A stretch of DNA of 64,000 nt from Paenibacillus sp. CC-CFT747 (lineage in GTDB: Bacteria; Bacillota; Bacilli; Paenibacillales; NBRC-103111). The stretch lies in NCBI GenBank assembly GCA_030323305.1, contig CP106741.1, positions 4,835,501 to 4,899,500 on the forward strand. The letters are read 5' to 3'. The notes below the pieces were generated by a model, which saw only the letters and a program-made list of their open reading frames with translations, was not told the DNA's origin and made no database searches. Position numbers and translations under genes: made by a program. The stretch's first letter is position 1. Each line of letters begins with the position of its first letter. Of this stretch, positions 1 through 10,237 are shown one piece after another.

Positions 1-870
1 TCGTGTCGTGTTTCTCGGTGATGATGGTCAGCTCCGGCTCGAGCTCGACACCGCCTTTTTCTCCATACAGCTTGACGGTCAGGCTGTCCTCCTTCGCATG
101 CAGGGTAAAGCTGACATCCACGAGGAGGAAGCCCCGTTCTCGAACCGGATCAAGGCATTGGCCATGTCCTCCACCGTATTGAGGGACGCGTCGTAATCGG
201 CGGCTTTGTAGTAGGACAGGTTCTTAACATTAGCCCGGTTGCCCAGCCGGTTGTAGGTATTGCCGGAGATCGTCTTGACCTTCGGGCGGCCCATCAAATA
301 CCAGCACAAGTCAATGACATGGACACCCACATCGATAAGCGGGCCGCCGCCTGAGCGCTCCACATCGGCGAACCATCCACCCGGGTTGCCCAGCCGGCGG
401 ATGCAGGAAGCTTTGGCATAGTAGATTTCCCCGAGCTCGTCATTCTCCACGAACGTGCGGACAATTTCGGTATTGGCGCCATACCGGCGCACGAACCCGA
501 CCTGAAGCGTCTTGCCCGACCGGCGGACGGCTTCTTCGACGGCCAGCGCTTCTTCCACCGTTTTGCATAGGGGCTTTTCGGTGAGGACGTGCTTCCCCGC
601 TTCCAGGGCAGCGATGGAGATAGGCGCGTGGCTGTTGTTCCACGTACAGATGCTGACGGCGTCAATCTCCTTAAGCTCAAGAAGCTCCCGGTAATCGGTA
701 AACACCCGGGGAATCCCGTACTGCTCGGCTTTGGCCGTGGCGCGTTCTTCGTTCAAATCACAGATGGCATAAAGCTCGACCTCAGGATGATTCTGGTAAG
801 CTCGTAGATGGGCTACGGAGATGGAGCCGGCTCCAATCACCGCAATGCGGACTTTTTCCAATGGGAACAC
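1..870 (-). pseudogene. Gfo/Idh/MocA family dehydrogenase, truncated by window edge, one frameshift
   Basis: NAD(P)-dependent sugar or inositol dehydrogenase family. The N-terminal Rossmann motif VIGAGSISVAHL is followed by the family EKPL motif (TEKPLCK) and a GGGPLIDVGVHVIDL segment of the catalytic domain. The frame breaks at a run of four C on the plus strand (132-135). Adding one base restores a continuation, FLLVDVSFTLHA, through to position 1, so the gene continues past the window edge. A GTG at 870 is open, but TTG at 861 has GAGGTG six bases upstream and gives a protein starting at the Rossmann strand, so TTG is the likelier start. The substrate cannot be told from sequence. It is divergent from the lipoprotein gene at 1191. 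Confidence 0.85.
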
Positions 871-1135
871 CTCGTTGTAAGATTTAAGGGAAGGGGCACG
901 AGAAACGAACGACAGGGATAGCCAAACCGGCTATCCGGGTTAATCAGCGGTTAGGGGCAGGTCCTTACTCATCCACCATCTCCTTACGTCGGCATACAGG
1001 GCCAACCTCGCCCGGCTATCTTCATTGTAGTCCCGGGAAAGCGGGGGACAGCGGAGGACCATGACTCTTTTTGGTACTTTAATAACCTTTGAGAGGGAGT
1101 CGGTCGACTTATCCGTCGATGGAAGCGGGAAAAGG

Positions 1136-1145
1136 CATTATAATA
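1136..1145 (+). promoter_or_regulatory. Probable -10 box upstream of the lipoprotein gene
   Basis: A perfect TATAAT lies at 1139-1144, 46 bases upstream of the GTG start at 1191. No good -35 lies at 17 bases, so this is only a partial promoter call. Confidence 0.35.
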
Positions 1146-1190
1146 GGAGGAAAAGCCTATAGCCATAATCAAAGGGGGAGAAAAAGGCCC

Positions 1191-2689
1191 GTGCTGCGTA
1201 AAACCGTTTCATTCATCCTCGTACTTCTGCCTGTCTTCTCCACCGGATGCACGGTCCTCGGACCGAGCTCTCCCCAGGCTTCTCCCAATGAAAAAAGCCG
1301 GGAAATCAAAATAGTGGCCAACAGCCTGGGGGTTGCCTTTCCTAAGGGAACGGATGTGAACCACAACCCTTACGTGGACTATATCGAGAAGGAAACGGGC
1401 ATCCGCCTGAACGTTACCCTGCCTCCCTTGAACGGGTATGACGAGAAGCTAAACCTGATCATGGGCTCGGGGACGGGACTCGATATGATTAACACAAGCA
1501 ATTCCTCCTGGTTCGTTCATCATGTGAACCGCCATGCGCTTCTCCCGTTGACCGGCCTTATCGAGAAATACGGTCCGAACCTGAAGAAGAAGATTCCCCA
1601 GGAGGCTTGGGATATGGTGACGGTAAACGGAGAAATCTACGCGATCCCGAGCTTGAATGAGGTGAAGGGAAACGAGATCATGTACGCCCGCAAGGATTGG
1701 CTGGACCGGCTCGGGCTAAAGCCTCCCCATACGCTGGAGGAGTATACGGCCGTGATGAAAGCCTTTGCCGGACAAGACCCGGACGGCGACGGCCGGAAGG
1801 ACACCTACGGCTTCTCCATGCTGGAGAGCATGGGCCGCACGTCGCCCCTGCTGGGCGCGTTCGGGGTGCAGTGGAACGCATGGTACGAAAGGGACGGCAA
1901 GCTCGTCTATTCCGGCATTCTTCCGGAGATGAAGCAGGCGCTTGCCTATTTCCGCGACTTGTACGAGCAGGATGTGCTCGACCCGGAATTTCCCATCAAC
2001 AAGATGGAGGTGCTCGGGGATAAAATCACGAACGGCCAGGTGGGTCTTTACTCCGCCGCTTGGTCGGACACCCGCATGTATATTGCCGCGAACCGGGCGA
2101 AGGATCCGAAGGCGGAGTGGATCCCGCTGGACTTTCCGGTCGGAAGCGGCGGGCGGAGCGGGGTCTACAATACGCCGGTGGTCCGGTCGTACAACATGAT
2201 TCCCGTCGGAAGCGAGCATGCGGAGGAAGTGATCCGCTTCCTCGATTTCGTGGCCGGTCCCGGCCAAACGACCTTGAAGCTCGGCTTCCAGGGAGATGTC
2301 TGGACGAGAGAGAACGACCGTCTCGCCATCCGGTTCGACCGGCATGTGGAGCAGGGCTACCGAGGCATCTACGGAGCGCTCGCGGATATGGCGGATCCCG
2401 TAATGACGAAGGAAAGACTGGAAGCGCTCGGCCCCTCCCTGCGGCTCTCTGAGAACGTGCAGAGCATCGAGAGCCATTTGATGATCAACCGGTTCACGGG
2501 TCCTTCCGTGCCTGCCATGGGCAAGCATCAGGTGAAGCTGTCGGGTCTTCAGGAGGAGACCTTCACCCGGATCGTGGCGGGGATCAGCCCCTCGACGACT
2601 TCGATACGTTCGTGCAGAAGTGGAAGGAAATGGGCGGCGATGAAATTACCGGAGAGGTGAACGAATGGTGGCGGGAAAACGGCCATTAA
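1191..2689 (+). CDS. Extracellular solute-binding lipoprotein (sugar ABC transporter), C-terminal frameshift
   Basis: Lipid-anchored binding protein that captures an oligosaccharide outside the cell. A start at GTG 1191 has GGGGGAG ten bases upstream and gives a signal peptide ending in the lipobox FSTGC (Cys20); the longer reading frame from 1089 would bury the signal peptide. The body has the LplA/YtcQ-like pattern (NPYVDYIEKETGI near the N-terminus, SLNEVKGNEIMYARKDWLDRL in the middle). The frame breaks in a GGGG run at 2579-2582. One added G restores the end (DFDTFVQKWKEMGG... to TAA at 2687-2689), giving 499 residues. The next gene is a YesM-like kinase 37 bases on. No permeases are adjacent, so its transport partners are elsewhere or lost. 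Confidence 0.85.
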
Positions 2690-2726
2690 CCGGAGGTTCT
2701 CTTACCGCCCGAAAGGAGCAAACGGC

Positions 2727-4570
2727 ATGACCGCAAAAGAATGGCTTACCCGCATACGCTACCGGCTGGCCGGCTATATTCAAGTCCGGCTGACCTGGTA
2801 TTTCCTTCTGATTCTGCTCCCGCTCGTCGGGCTCAGCCTGTTCGCCATTTTCCGCTCCCAGGCGGTGCTGGAGGAGCAGACCGGCCAAAGGACGCAGGCG
2901 GCCCTTCATACGATGGCCGATTCTCTTGATCTCGCCCTGCAGAACATCGTCCAGCTTTCTTCGCTCGTGGCCTTCCATACGGAAATCAACTCCAATCTTC
3001 AAGGCGTGGGCCGGGAGCCGGAGAAAAGGGCGTATGTTCAGTTCGCCCAGGTGATGAACGAAATTACCGATATCTCGGCCGTTAACCTGATGGTCGACCA
3101 GATCTCGATCATCCATATGCCCTCGCGCACCGTCATTTCCACGAAGGGCGGGGGATCCGGCTTCCCGAAGGGGCGGAGAAGCAGGGCTGGTACCGGTCGC
3201 TGATGGAATCCGACGAAGGCATGATCTTCTACACCCCGCAGGAGGGGGATGCGTATCTTGCGTCCGACAGCGTCTACCTCATCCGCACGATGGACCCGTA
3301 TAACCGGACGGTCATAAACCCGAATCTGCTGCTCTTGTCCTTGAAGAAAAGCACACTCATCGAGGTGGCCCGCAAACTGCTTCCGTCCGGGCAAGCCAAT
3401 CTCTACCTGTACGGCAAGGGAGGGCATCTCATCACGGGAACCGGGATTGGCACAGGGACGCAGGAGCTTAACCTCCAAAGAGAGGAGAAGACGATCCGCC
3501 GTTCTCCGGATACGGGTGAGGATTTGGTGAGCATTCGCGTAACCTCCGCTTTCACCGGGTGGTCCATGGTGCTGGAGCAGCCGCTGAAGGAGCTTCGCCG
3601 GGAGACCGACAGCATCAAGCGGTTTGCCTACGGAATTATCGCCCTCAGTTTAATTCTGGCCGTGTGGATTTCGTGGATTGTCTACCGGGGAATTTCCTCG
3701 CCGCTCCGCAAGCTTGCGTACGGGATGAAGCAGCTAAGGACGGGGAATTTTAACATCCAGCTCGCGGATAAGCGGGTCGATGAGCTCGGTTATGTGATCG
3801 AATCCTTCAACCGGATGGCCGAGAACCAGCGAAGCCTTATACGGGATCACTACGAGAAGGAGCTTCTGCTGTCCAAGGTCGAACTCAAGTTTCTGCAGTC
3901 GCAGATTAACCCGCATTTTCTCTACAACACCCTGGATTCCATCTACTGGACGGCCAAAAATTACGAAGCCGACGAGATCAGTGAAATGGTGCTGAACCTC
4001 TCCAAGTTCTTCCGGCTCAGCCTCAGCAAAGGCAGGGAAGCCGTCTCCATCTCGGAGACGATCGAGCATTTGCAATACTATATCAAGGTTCAGCAGCTCC
4101 GCTTTCTCGATCATTTCACCGTCCGGTACGCCGTTTCGGAGGAAAGCAAGCCGTATCAGGTGCTCAAGCTTCTGCTTCAACCGCTGGTGGAGAACGCCAT
4201 CCTGCATGGGCTGGAGAAAAGAAACCGGGGAGGCGAGCTCGTCATCTTTACTATGGTAGAAGGCAATCGGCTCGTGCTGGGGGTCCGGGACAACGGAATC
4301 GGCATGAACGCCGACAGGCTGGCATATATTCGTACGGAGTTGGACCGCGCTTCCCGCGAAAGCAGCCGGGTTCCCGCTGACGACAGGAAGGGGAAGGACC
4401 TGTTCGGGCTGCGCAATGTCGCCGCCAGGCTGGCCGTCTTCTACGGGGAGGAAGCGGAGCTCGTGTTCCAAAGCGAAGAGGGAGTGGGGACGACTTCCCT
4501 AATCTATCTTCCGCTCGAGAAATGCCTGGCCTCGGACCTGACCCGCCCTCTTCCGGCCACGGCCGGATGA
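2727..4570 (+). pseudogene. YesM-type sensor histidine kinase, one frameshift
   Basis: Membrane sensor kinase of the LytS/YesM class, which normally pairs with a YesN-type AraC response regulator to control sugar-use genes. An N-terminal membrane segment (about residues 20-40) is followed by an extracellular sensor region, a second membrane segment (FAYGIIALSLILAVWISWIV), HAMP, the His_kinase motif QINPHFLYNTLDS, and an ATPase domain with LVENAILHGLEKR and GIGMN. The start at 2727 has AAAGGAG upstream. The frame breaks at a run of five G at 3151-3155. One more G joins both parts into 614 residues, the usual family length. No response regulator gene follows, which is unusual for this class. 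Confidence 0.85.
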
Positions 4571-4644
4571 TTGACATAAAGTTTGATGTGGGTTAAAATG
4601 TTTCCTTGAGGAAACTATTTTGATTATGGCAAAGGAGCTGCGGA

Positions 4645-5442
4645 ATGCCGGAAAATGTCCTGCTGGCTTTCGGGTTAACGCTGATCGCGGGTCTGTCGAC
4701 CGGGATCGGCAGCTTATTGGCGTTTGTGACGCCAACGACGAACAAGAAATTTCTTTCCTTGACGCTGGGCTTCTCGGCAGGGGTCATGATCTATGTTTCG
4801 ATGATCGAAATTTATGTGAAGGCGAAGGATGCCTTGATCGCCGCTTCCGGCAGTCCGGCGGGGAACTGGTATACGGCGATGGGCTTTTTTGGCGGCATGC
4901 TCCTCATCGCGCTCATCGATAAATTCGTCCCCCAGCAGGAGAACCCCCATGCGGAAGCCCGCTTGGAGAGTGACAAAGTCTCTGATGAACGGGCGCTGAA
5001 GAAGATGGGCACCTTCACGGCCTTGGCCATCGCCATTCACAACTTTCCCGAAGGGATCGCGACCTTCACGTCTGCGCTACAGGACCCGTCGCTCGGCATC
5101 GCCATTGCCATCGCTATCGCCATTCACAATGTCCCCGAAGGGGTGGCGGTTTCCGTTCCGATCTACTATGCAACGGGCAGCCGGAAAAAGGCCTTCAAGC
5201 TGTCCTTTCTGTCTGGCCTATCCGAGCCGGTCGGCGCATTCGCGGCTTACCTCATCTTAATGCCTTTCTTGAACGATTTCCTGTTCGGGGTCATTTTCGC
5301 CGGGGTGGCCGGAATTATGGTGTTTATCTCGCTGGACGGCCTGCTGCCTGCGGCCAAACGGTACGACGAAGGACATCTTTCCATTTACGGGCTTATCGGG
5401 GGAATGGTCATTATGGCGGTCAGCCTGCTTTTGTTTATTTAA
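4645..5442 (+). CDS. zupT: ZIP family zinc transporter ZupT
   Basis: Divalent metal (zinc) uptake protein of the cytoplasmic membrane. The 265-residue length and hydrophobic profile fit an eight-helix ZIP protein. Both metal-binding signatures are present, HNFPEG (helix 4) and HNVPEG (helix 5), with a polar histidine-poor loop between helices 3 and 4. The ATG at 4645 follows AAAGGAG. It is likely a single-gene unit: it lies 74 bases after the sensor kinase and is followed by a clear terminator. No Zur box was recognised by eye. Confidence 0.93.
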   Translation: MPENVLLAFGLTLIAGLSTGIGSLLAFVTPTTNKKFLSLTLGFSAGVMIYVSMIEIYVKAKDALIAASGSPAGNWYTAMGFFGGMLLIALIDKFVPQQENPHAEARLESDKVSDERALKKMGTFTALAIAIHNFPEGIATFTSALQDPSLGIAIAIAIAIHNVPEGVAVSVPIYYATGSRKKAFKLSFLSGLSEPVGAFAAYLILMPFLNDFLFGVIFAGVAGIMVFISLDGLLPAAKRYDEGHLSIYGLIGGMVIMAVSLLLFI

Positions 5443-5474
5443 ATTCGATTCGGGAATAAAATAGCTCCAGCGCT

Positions 5475-5504
5475 AAAGCTCTTCTTTTAAGGAGGAGCTT
5501 TTTT
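5475..5504 (+). terminator. Rho-independent terminator after zupT
   Basis: AAAGCTCTTC pairs with GAGGAGCTTT (one G-T pair) around a seven-base loop and is followed by a run of T. Confidence 0.85.
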
Positions 5505-5632
5505 GCTGCTTCGAGAGCTTTCTTATCGTCTATTAGATTTACGCTTACTATTGAAGGAGAGAGGAGAAAGAATGATATAATAATAGAATGCAGGGTTTAG
5601 GAAAAATTAACATGATTGGAAGGATGTTGAGT

Positions 5633-7885
5633 ATGAGCGAAGCGAATCAGGAGTACATCGTCATTTCGGGTGCGCGGGAGAACAACCTCAAGAACGTATC
5701 CTTGCGTATCCCCAAAAGGAAAATTACGATCTTCACCGGGGTATCCGGGTCCGGCAAGTCCTCGATTGTTTTCGATACGATTGCCTCCGAATCCCAGCGC
5801 CTGTTGAATGAGAACTTCAGCATGTTCGTCCGTACCTTTCTGCCGCGATTCCCGCAGCCGGAGGCGGACGCGATTGAGAACCTGAGCATGGCCGTGATCG
5901 TGGACCAGAAGAGACTTGGGGGCGGCTCCCATTCCACGATGGGAACCATTACGGATATCTCTCCCATTCTCCGCCTTCTCTTCTCCCGGGTAGGCCAGCC
6001 CCCTATCGGCAGTGTAAATAAGTTCTCATTTAACGATCCGCAAGGCATGTGTCCGGAATGCAACGGAATCGGCCGCAGCCTGGGAGTCGACCTGAGCAAG
6101 GCCCTCGACAACTCGAAGTCGCTGAGGGAAGGAGCCATCCTGCTTCCGGGTTATTCGGTGGACGGGTTCGAATGGATGATGCTCGTTCAGTCAGGACCGT
6201 TCGATCCGGATAAGAAGCTGAAGGATTATGCGGAGGATGAGCTGGAGCCGCTCCTGTACGGCAAAGCGAAGAAGGTAGCGACACAGTTCGGTGGAAAAAC
6301 CATGAACATTACGGTGGAAGGTTTCATCGAGAAGTTTACCAACAAATACATAAAGCGGGATCTCAAGACGATGTCCGAGCGAACCCAGCAAACGGTTGCT
6401 CCTTTCATCACGGAAGGGGTTTGCCCAAGCTGTCGCGGAGCTAGACTCAGTCCGGCGACGCTCAACTGCCGAATCCAGGGCTACAACATCGCGGACCTGT
6501 CCTCCATGGAGGTCGGGCAGCTCATCCGCGTCATCCGGGAGATGGACGATCCGGCGGCCGCACCGGTCATCCGGGCGCTGGCCGAGCGGCTGCAGCACCT
6601 GGTGGACATCGGGTTGGACTACTTGACGCTGGACCGGGAGACGGATACGTTGTCCGGCGGTGAGTCGCAGCGCGTCAAAATGGTCAAGCACCTGAGCGGC
6701 AGTCTGGTGGATGTGACCTACATCTTCGACGAGCCGAGCGTGGGCCTGCACCCCCGCGATGTCCACCGGTTAAATGACCTGCTTCAGAAGCTGCGCGACA
6801 AGGGCAACACCGTCCTTGTCGTGGAGCATGATCCCGATGTGATCAAGGTGGCGGATCATATCGTCGATGTCGGGCCTTACGCCGGCAGCCGCGGCGGGTC
6901 TATCGTATATGAGGAAGCTTCCGCGGTCTGCTGGAGGCGGATACGCTGACCGGCACCCATATGAAACGCCCGCTTGAGCTTAAGCAGGCCTGCCGGCAGC
7001 CCTCCGGTAAGCTGCCGATCCGGAACGCGACCCTGCACAACCTCCGGGACGTTAGTGTCGACATTCCCACCGGTGTGTTGACCGTCGTGACCGGTGTGGC
7101 CGGTTCGGGCAAGAGTACGCTCATTAACGAGATCTTCCTCAACCAGCATCCGGATGCCGTCGTGATCGACCAATCGGCGATCGGCGTGTCCACCCGCTCA
7201 AATCCTGCGACTTACACGGGCATCATGGATGACGTGCGCAAAGCATTTGCTTCCGCGAACAAGGTGAACCAAGGCTTGTTCAGCTTCAACTCCAAGGAGC
7301 GTGCGAGAACTGCCAAGGGCTCGGTGTGGTGTATACGGACCTGGCCTACCTGGACAGCGTGAAGCTGCCCTGCGAAGTATGCGGAGGCAGGCGCTTCAAA
7401 GAAGAGGTGCTTGCGTACAAGCTGAACGGCAAGTCCATTGCCGAGGTGCTGGAGATGACGGTGGAACAGGCATTGGCCTTCTTTGAGCTGAAGGAGGTCG
7501 TGCGCAAGCTGCAGGCAATGAGTGACGTGGGCTTGACCTATCTTACCCTCGGCCAGCCGCTCAGCACGTTATCGGGCGGGGAGTGCCAGCGCATCAAGCT
7601 GGCAAGCGAGCTGCACAAGAAGGGCAGCGTCTATGTGATGGACGAGCCGACGACGGGCCTGCATATGTCCGATATCGGTCACCTCCTGGAGATCATGAAC
7701 CGTCTCGTGGATACCGGCAATACGGTGATCGTCATCGAGCACAACCTCGAGGTGATCAGCCAAGCGGATTGGATCATCGATATGGGACCGGACGGCGGCA
7801 GCAAGGGCGGCCAGGTTGTGTTTGAGGGGCCCCTTCGCAGATCATCCATGCGGAGCAGTCGATCACGGGAGGCTATCTGAAGTAA
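5633..7885 (+). pseudogene. Short UvrA-like ABC ATPase, three frameshifts
   Basis: Paralogue of excinuclease subunit A. It has two ABC modules: the first Walker A is GVSGSGKSS and the second GVAGSGKST, with signatures LSGGESQRVKM and LSGGECQRIKL and zinc-type CPECNGIG / CPSCRGARL pairs. The segment that binds UvrB in full-size UvrA is missing, and the restored length is 751 residues against about 940. This places it with the small UvrA-like proteins linked to drug tolerance rather than excision repair (inference). Single-base losses at 6913-6914, 7296-7297 and 7831-7834 split the frame; restoring each gives one gene ending at TAA 7883-7885. The ATG at 5633 is preferred over 5588 because GGAAGGA lies eight bases upstream. 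Confidence 0.88.
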
Positions 7886-7993
7886 GGCTCCGACCCGAGC
7901 CGCCGTCTGGTTGACAGCGGATATCGGCCGCGAAGAAGACACCGGACGTACCGCAGGGATGGACGCATCGGCAGAAAAATATGGTTGACTTAT

Positions 7994-8036
7994 AAGAGGC
8001 GGATTCTACTCCTTCGGGGTGGATTCGCCTCTTTTT
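7994..8036 (+). terminator. Rho-independent terminator after the UvrA-like gene
   Basis: AAGAGGCG...CGCCTCTT stem with a TTTTT tail. It is closely related in sequence to the terminator at 13457. Confidence 0.85.
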
Positions 8037-8221
8037 GTGACGAAAGCCCATTCATCATGGTTGTATCCCCCTATAGATTAGTAGGATTAATGGATGCCGA
8101 GATAACCCCCATTTATTGTAAAATAGAATCGCAAAAGGAAAATTTATCAAACAGATGATGGTGGGTAACACGAGGGTATCTAAAATATAAATCTCCAGAG
8201 CTAAAAAGATAGGAGGCCAAG

Positions 8222-9172
8222 ATGAACAAACAGCTTCAACCTACGATAAACAAAGGCGTATGGCCCACGATGATTACGCCATTTACCGATGCCAATGAAG
8301 TCGATTATGCCGCCTTGGAGCAGCTTGTGGGATGGTACATCCGGCAGGGGGTGGACGGGCTGTTTGCCGTCTGCCAGTCAAGTGAAATGTTCTTTCTTAC
8401 CTTAGAGGAGCGCCGGCAGATCGCCCGTTTTGTGGTTGAGCAGGCAAAGGGCCGTGTTCCCGTTATCGCTTCCGGCCATGTGTCGGACTCGATCTCGGAT
8501 CAGATTACCGAGCTGCAGGCGATGGCTTCTACCGGCGTGCAGGCGGTTGTGCTCGTCAGCAACAGGCTTGCCTCAGCAGAAAAGTCCGATGATGTCTGGA
8601 AGGCGAATGCGGAGAAGCTAATGTGCGGGGTTCCGGATATCCCCTTTGGCCTCTACGAATGCCCCTTCCCATATAAAAGGCTTCTCTCCCCGGAGCTGCT
8701 GGCATGGTGCGCGGATACAGGACGGTTTCTATTTTTAAAGGATACTTGCTGCGATACGGAGCAGATTGGACGCAAGCTGGATGCGGTCAAGACCCGCCCG
8801 CTGCAGCTGTACAACGCCAATTCGGCCACCTTGCTGGAGTCGCTAAAGCTCGGCGTACATGGGTACAGCGGCATTATGGCCAATTTTCACCCCGACCTGT
8901 ACGTCAGGCTGCTTGAAATCCATGATCGCCTGCCCGAAGAAGCGGAACGGCTGCAAGCTTTTCTTGGCCTGGCGTCCGTTATCGAGAATCAGGTTTACCC
9001 GGTGAATGCCAAATATTATTTGCAGCTGGAAGGCTTGCCGATTGGGCTTCATACCCGGACCAAGGACAAAGCGCTGCTGACCTATTCGAACCGCCGGGAA
9101 GTGGAACAGCTGCACGCCTTGACCCAGCCGTATCTCGAGCAATACGGGCCTCTAAAGAACGGGAGCGTGTAA
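8222..9172 (+). CDS. DapA/NanA-family aldolase (dihydrodipicolinate synthase family)
   Basis: Class I aldolase of the N-acetylneuraminate lyase / dihydrodipicolinate synthase superfamily, acting in the cytoplasm. The Schiff-base lysine is visible in FLFLKDTCCD (about residue 174) and the catalytic tyrosine in FGLYECPFPYKR. The N-terminal GVWPTMITPF and GVDGLFAVCQSSE fit the substrate-binding loops of the family. The ATG at 8222 follows AGGAGG. The 316-residue length is slightly above the family norm of about 290-300. It is immediately upstream of a sialidase-like gene and a large glycosidase, so it probably cleaves a keto-acid derived from the same glycan. Lysine biosynthesis is unlikely in this context. 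Confidence 0.85.
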   Translation: MNKQLQPTINKGVWPTMITPFTDANEVDYAALEQLVGWYIRQGVDGLFAVCQSSEMFFLTLEERRQIARFVVEQAKGRVPVIASGHVSDSISDQITELQAMASTGVQAVVLVSNRLASAEKSDDVWKANAEKLMCGVPDIPFGLYECPFPYKRLLSPELLAWCADTGRFLFLKDTCCDTEQIGRKLDAVKTRPLQLYNANSATLLESLKLGVHGYSGIMANFHPDLYVRLLEIHDRLPEEAERLQAFLGLASVIENQVYPVNAKYYLQLEGLPIGLHTRTKDKALLTYSNRREVEQLHALTQPYLEQYGPLKNGSV

Positions 9173-9174
9173 CG

Positions 9175-10212
9175 ATGGAGCTGAAAAGCAGCCTGAAGGA
9201 ATTTTTATTCGAGGAGGATCGCCCCTTTGCCAGCTGCCATGCCTCCACAGTAGTCGCTTTCCCGAATGGCGATCTCCTTGCCGCCTATTTTGCCGGCTCC
9301 CGGGAAGGGGTGCCGGATGTGGCCATCTGGTGCTCAAGGAGGACGGATGGCGTCTGGTCTCCGCCCTATAAGGTGGCGGACGAGGAAGGGGTCGTGCATT
9401 GGAACCCGGTGCTGTTCCGCAAGCGGGACGGCCAGGTCGTGCTGCACTACAAGGTCGGGAGGCCCATTCCGGAATGGTATACGCGGGTCATCGTCTCGGA
9501 TGATGACGGGAAGACCTGGAGCGAGCCGAGGGAGCTTGTCCCGGGAGACCGGGTCGGGGGACGCGGCCCGGTGAAGAACAAGCTGATCGAGCTGCACGAC
9601 GGCACCTGGCTGGCTCCGGCCTCGCTCGAAGGAGGAGCCGGTTGGCGCATCTTCGCCGATTTATCCTCCGATCAGGGAGCCACGTAGCAGATGAGCGAGC
9701 TCGCCCCGATCGTGCGGAGCACGGACGACGTGCCGGCTGAGATTAGAGCCCGGCACATGGTTCGGGGCGCCGGGCTGATTCAGCCGACCGTGTGGGAGTC
9801 GGAGCCCGGCAAGGTACATATGCTGATGCGGAGCACGGCCGGCTTTATTTACCGCACGGATTCCCACGATGGCGGGCGCACTTGGTCGACCTGCTACAAG
9901 ACGTATCTGCCGAACAACAACAGCGGCATCGATTTGGTGAAGATGGACAACGGAACGCTTGTTCTCGCCAACAATCCGGTCGGCATGTACAAGGGCCCCC
10001 GGATGCCTCTTCTGCTGAGCACCTCCACCGACAACGGGGAGACTTGGGAAGAGCTGCTAGTGCTGGAGGGTGATTCGAAGACTTATAAGCTGCCTGAAGG
10101 GACGGGGGAATATTCGTATCCCGCCGTCATTGCGGACGGCAATCGGATCTATGTGACGTATACGTGGAAACGCCAGCGAATCGTCTGCTGGAGTCTGGAA
10201 CTGGAGGCCTGA
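9175..10212 (+). pseudogene. Sialidase-like (Asp-box beta-propeller) hydrolase with in-frame amber codon
   Basis: Six-bladed propeller protein of the exo-sialidase/BNR-repeat family, 345 residues. Asp-box motifs of the S-x-D-x-G-x-T-W type occur repeatedly: SDDDGKTW, SHDGGRTW and STDNGETW. A further copy reads SSDQGAT followed by TAG at 9685-9687 exactly where the Trp is expected, so TGG became TAG. The frame continues without shift on the far side. No signal peptide is visible, so the protein would act inside the cell. It starts three bases after the aldolase stop. Sialic acid itself is not proven as substrate, because many propellers of this family act on other sugars. Confidence 0.8.
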
Positions 10213-10237
10213 TAGCGGGGAAGGAGGAGACGATACC

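Noticed and set aside
955..1142. Minus-strand frame ending RLALYADVRRWWMSKDLPL
   Set aside because: It looks somewhat protein-like and could be the end of a lost gene, but it has no start and no recognised family and lies in the promoter region of the lipoprotein gene.
1716..2528. A 270-codon minus-strand frame
   Set aside because: Antisense to the solute-binding lipoprotein, whose signal peptide and body are clear.
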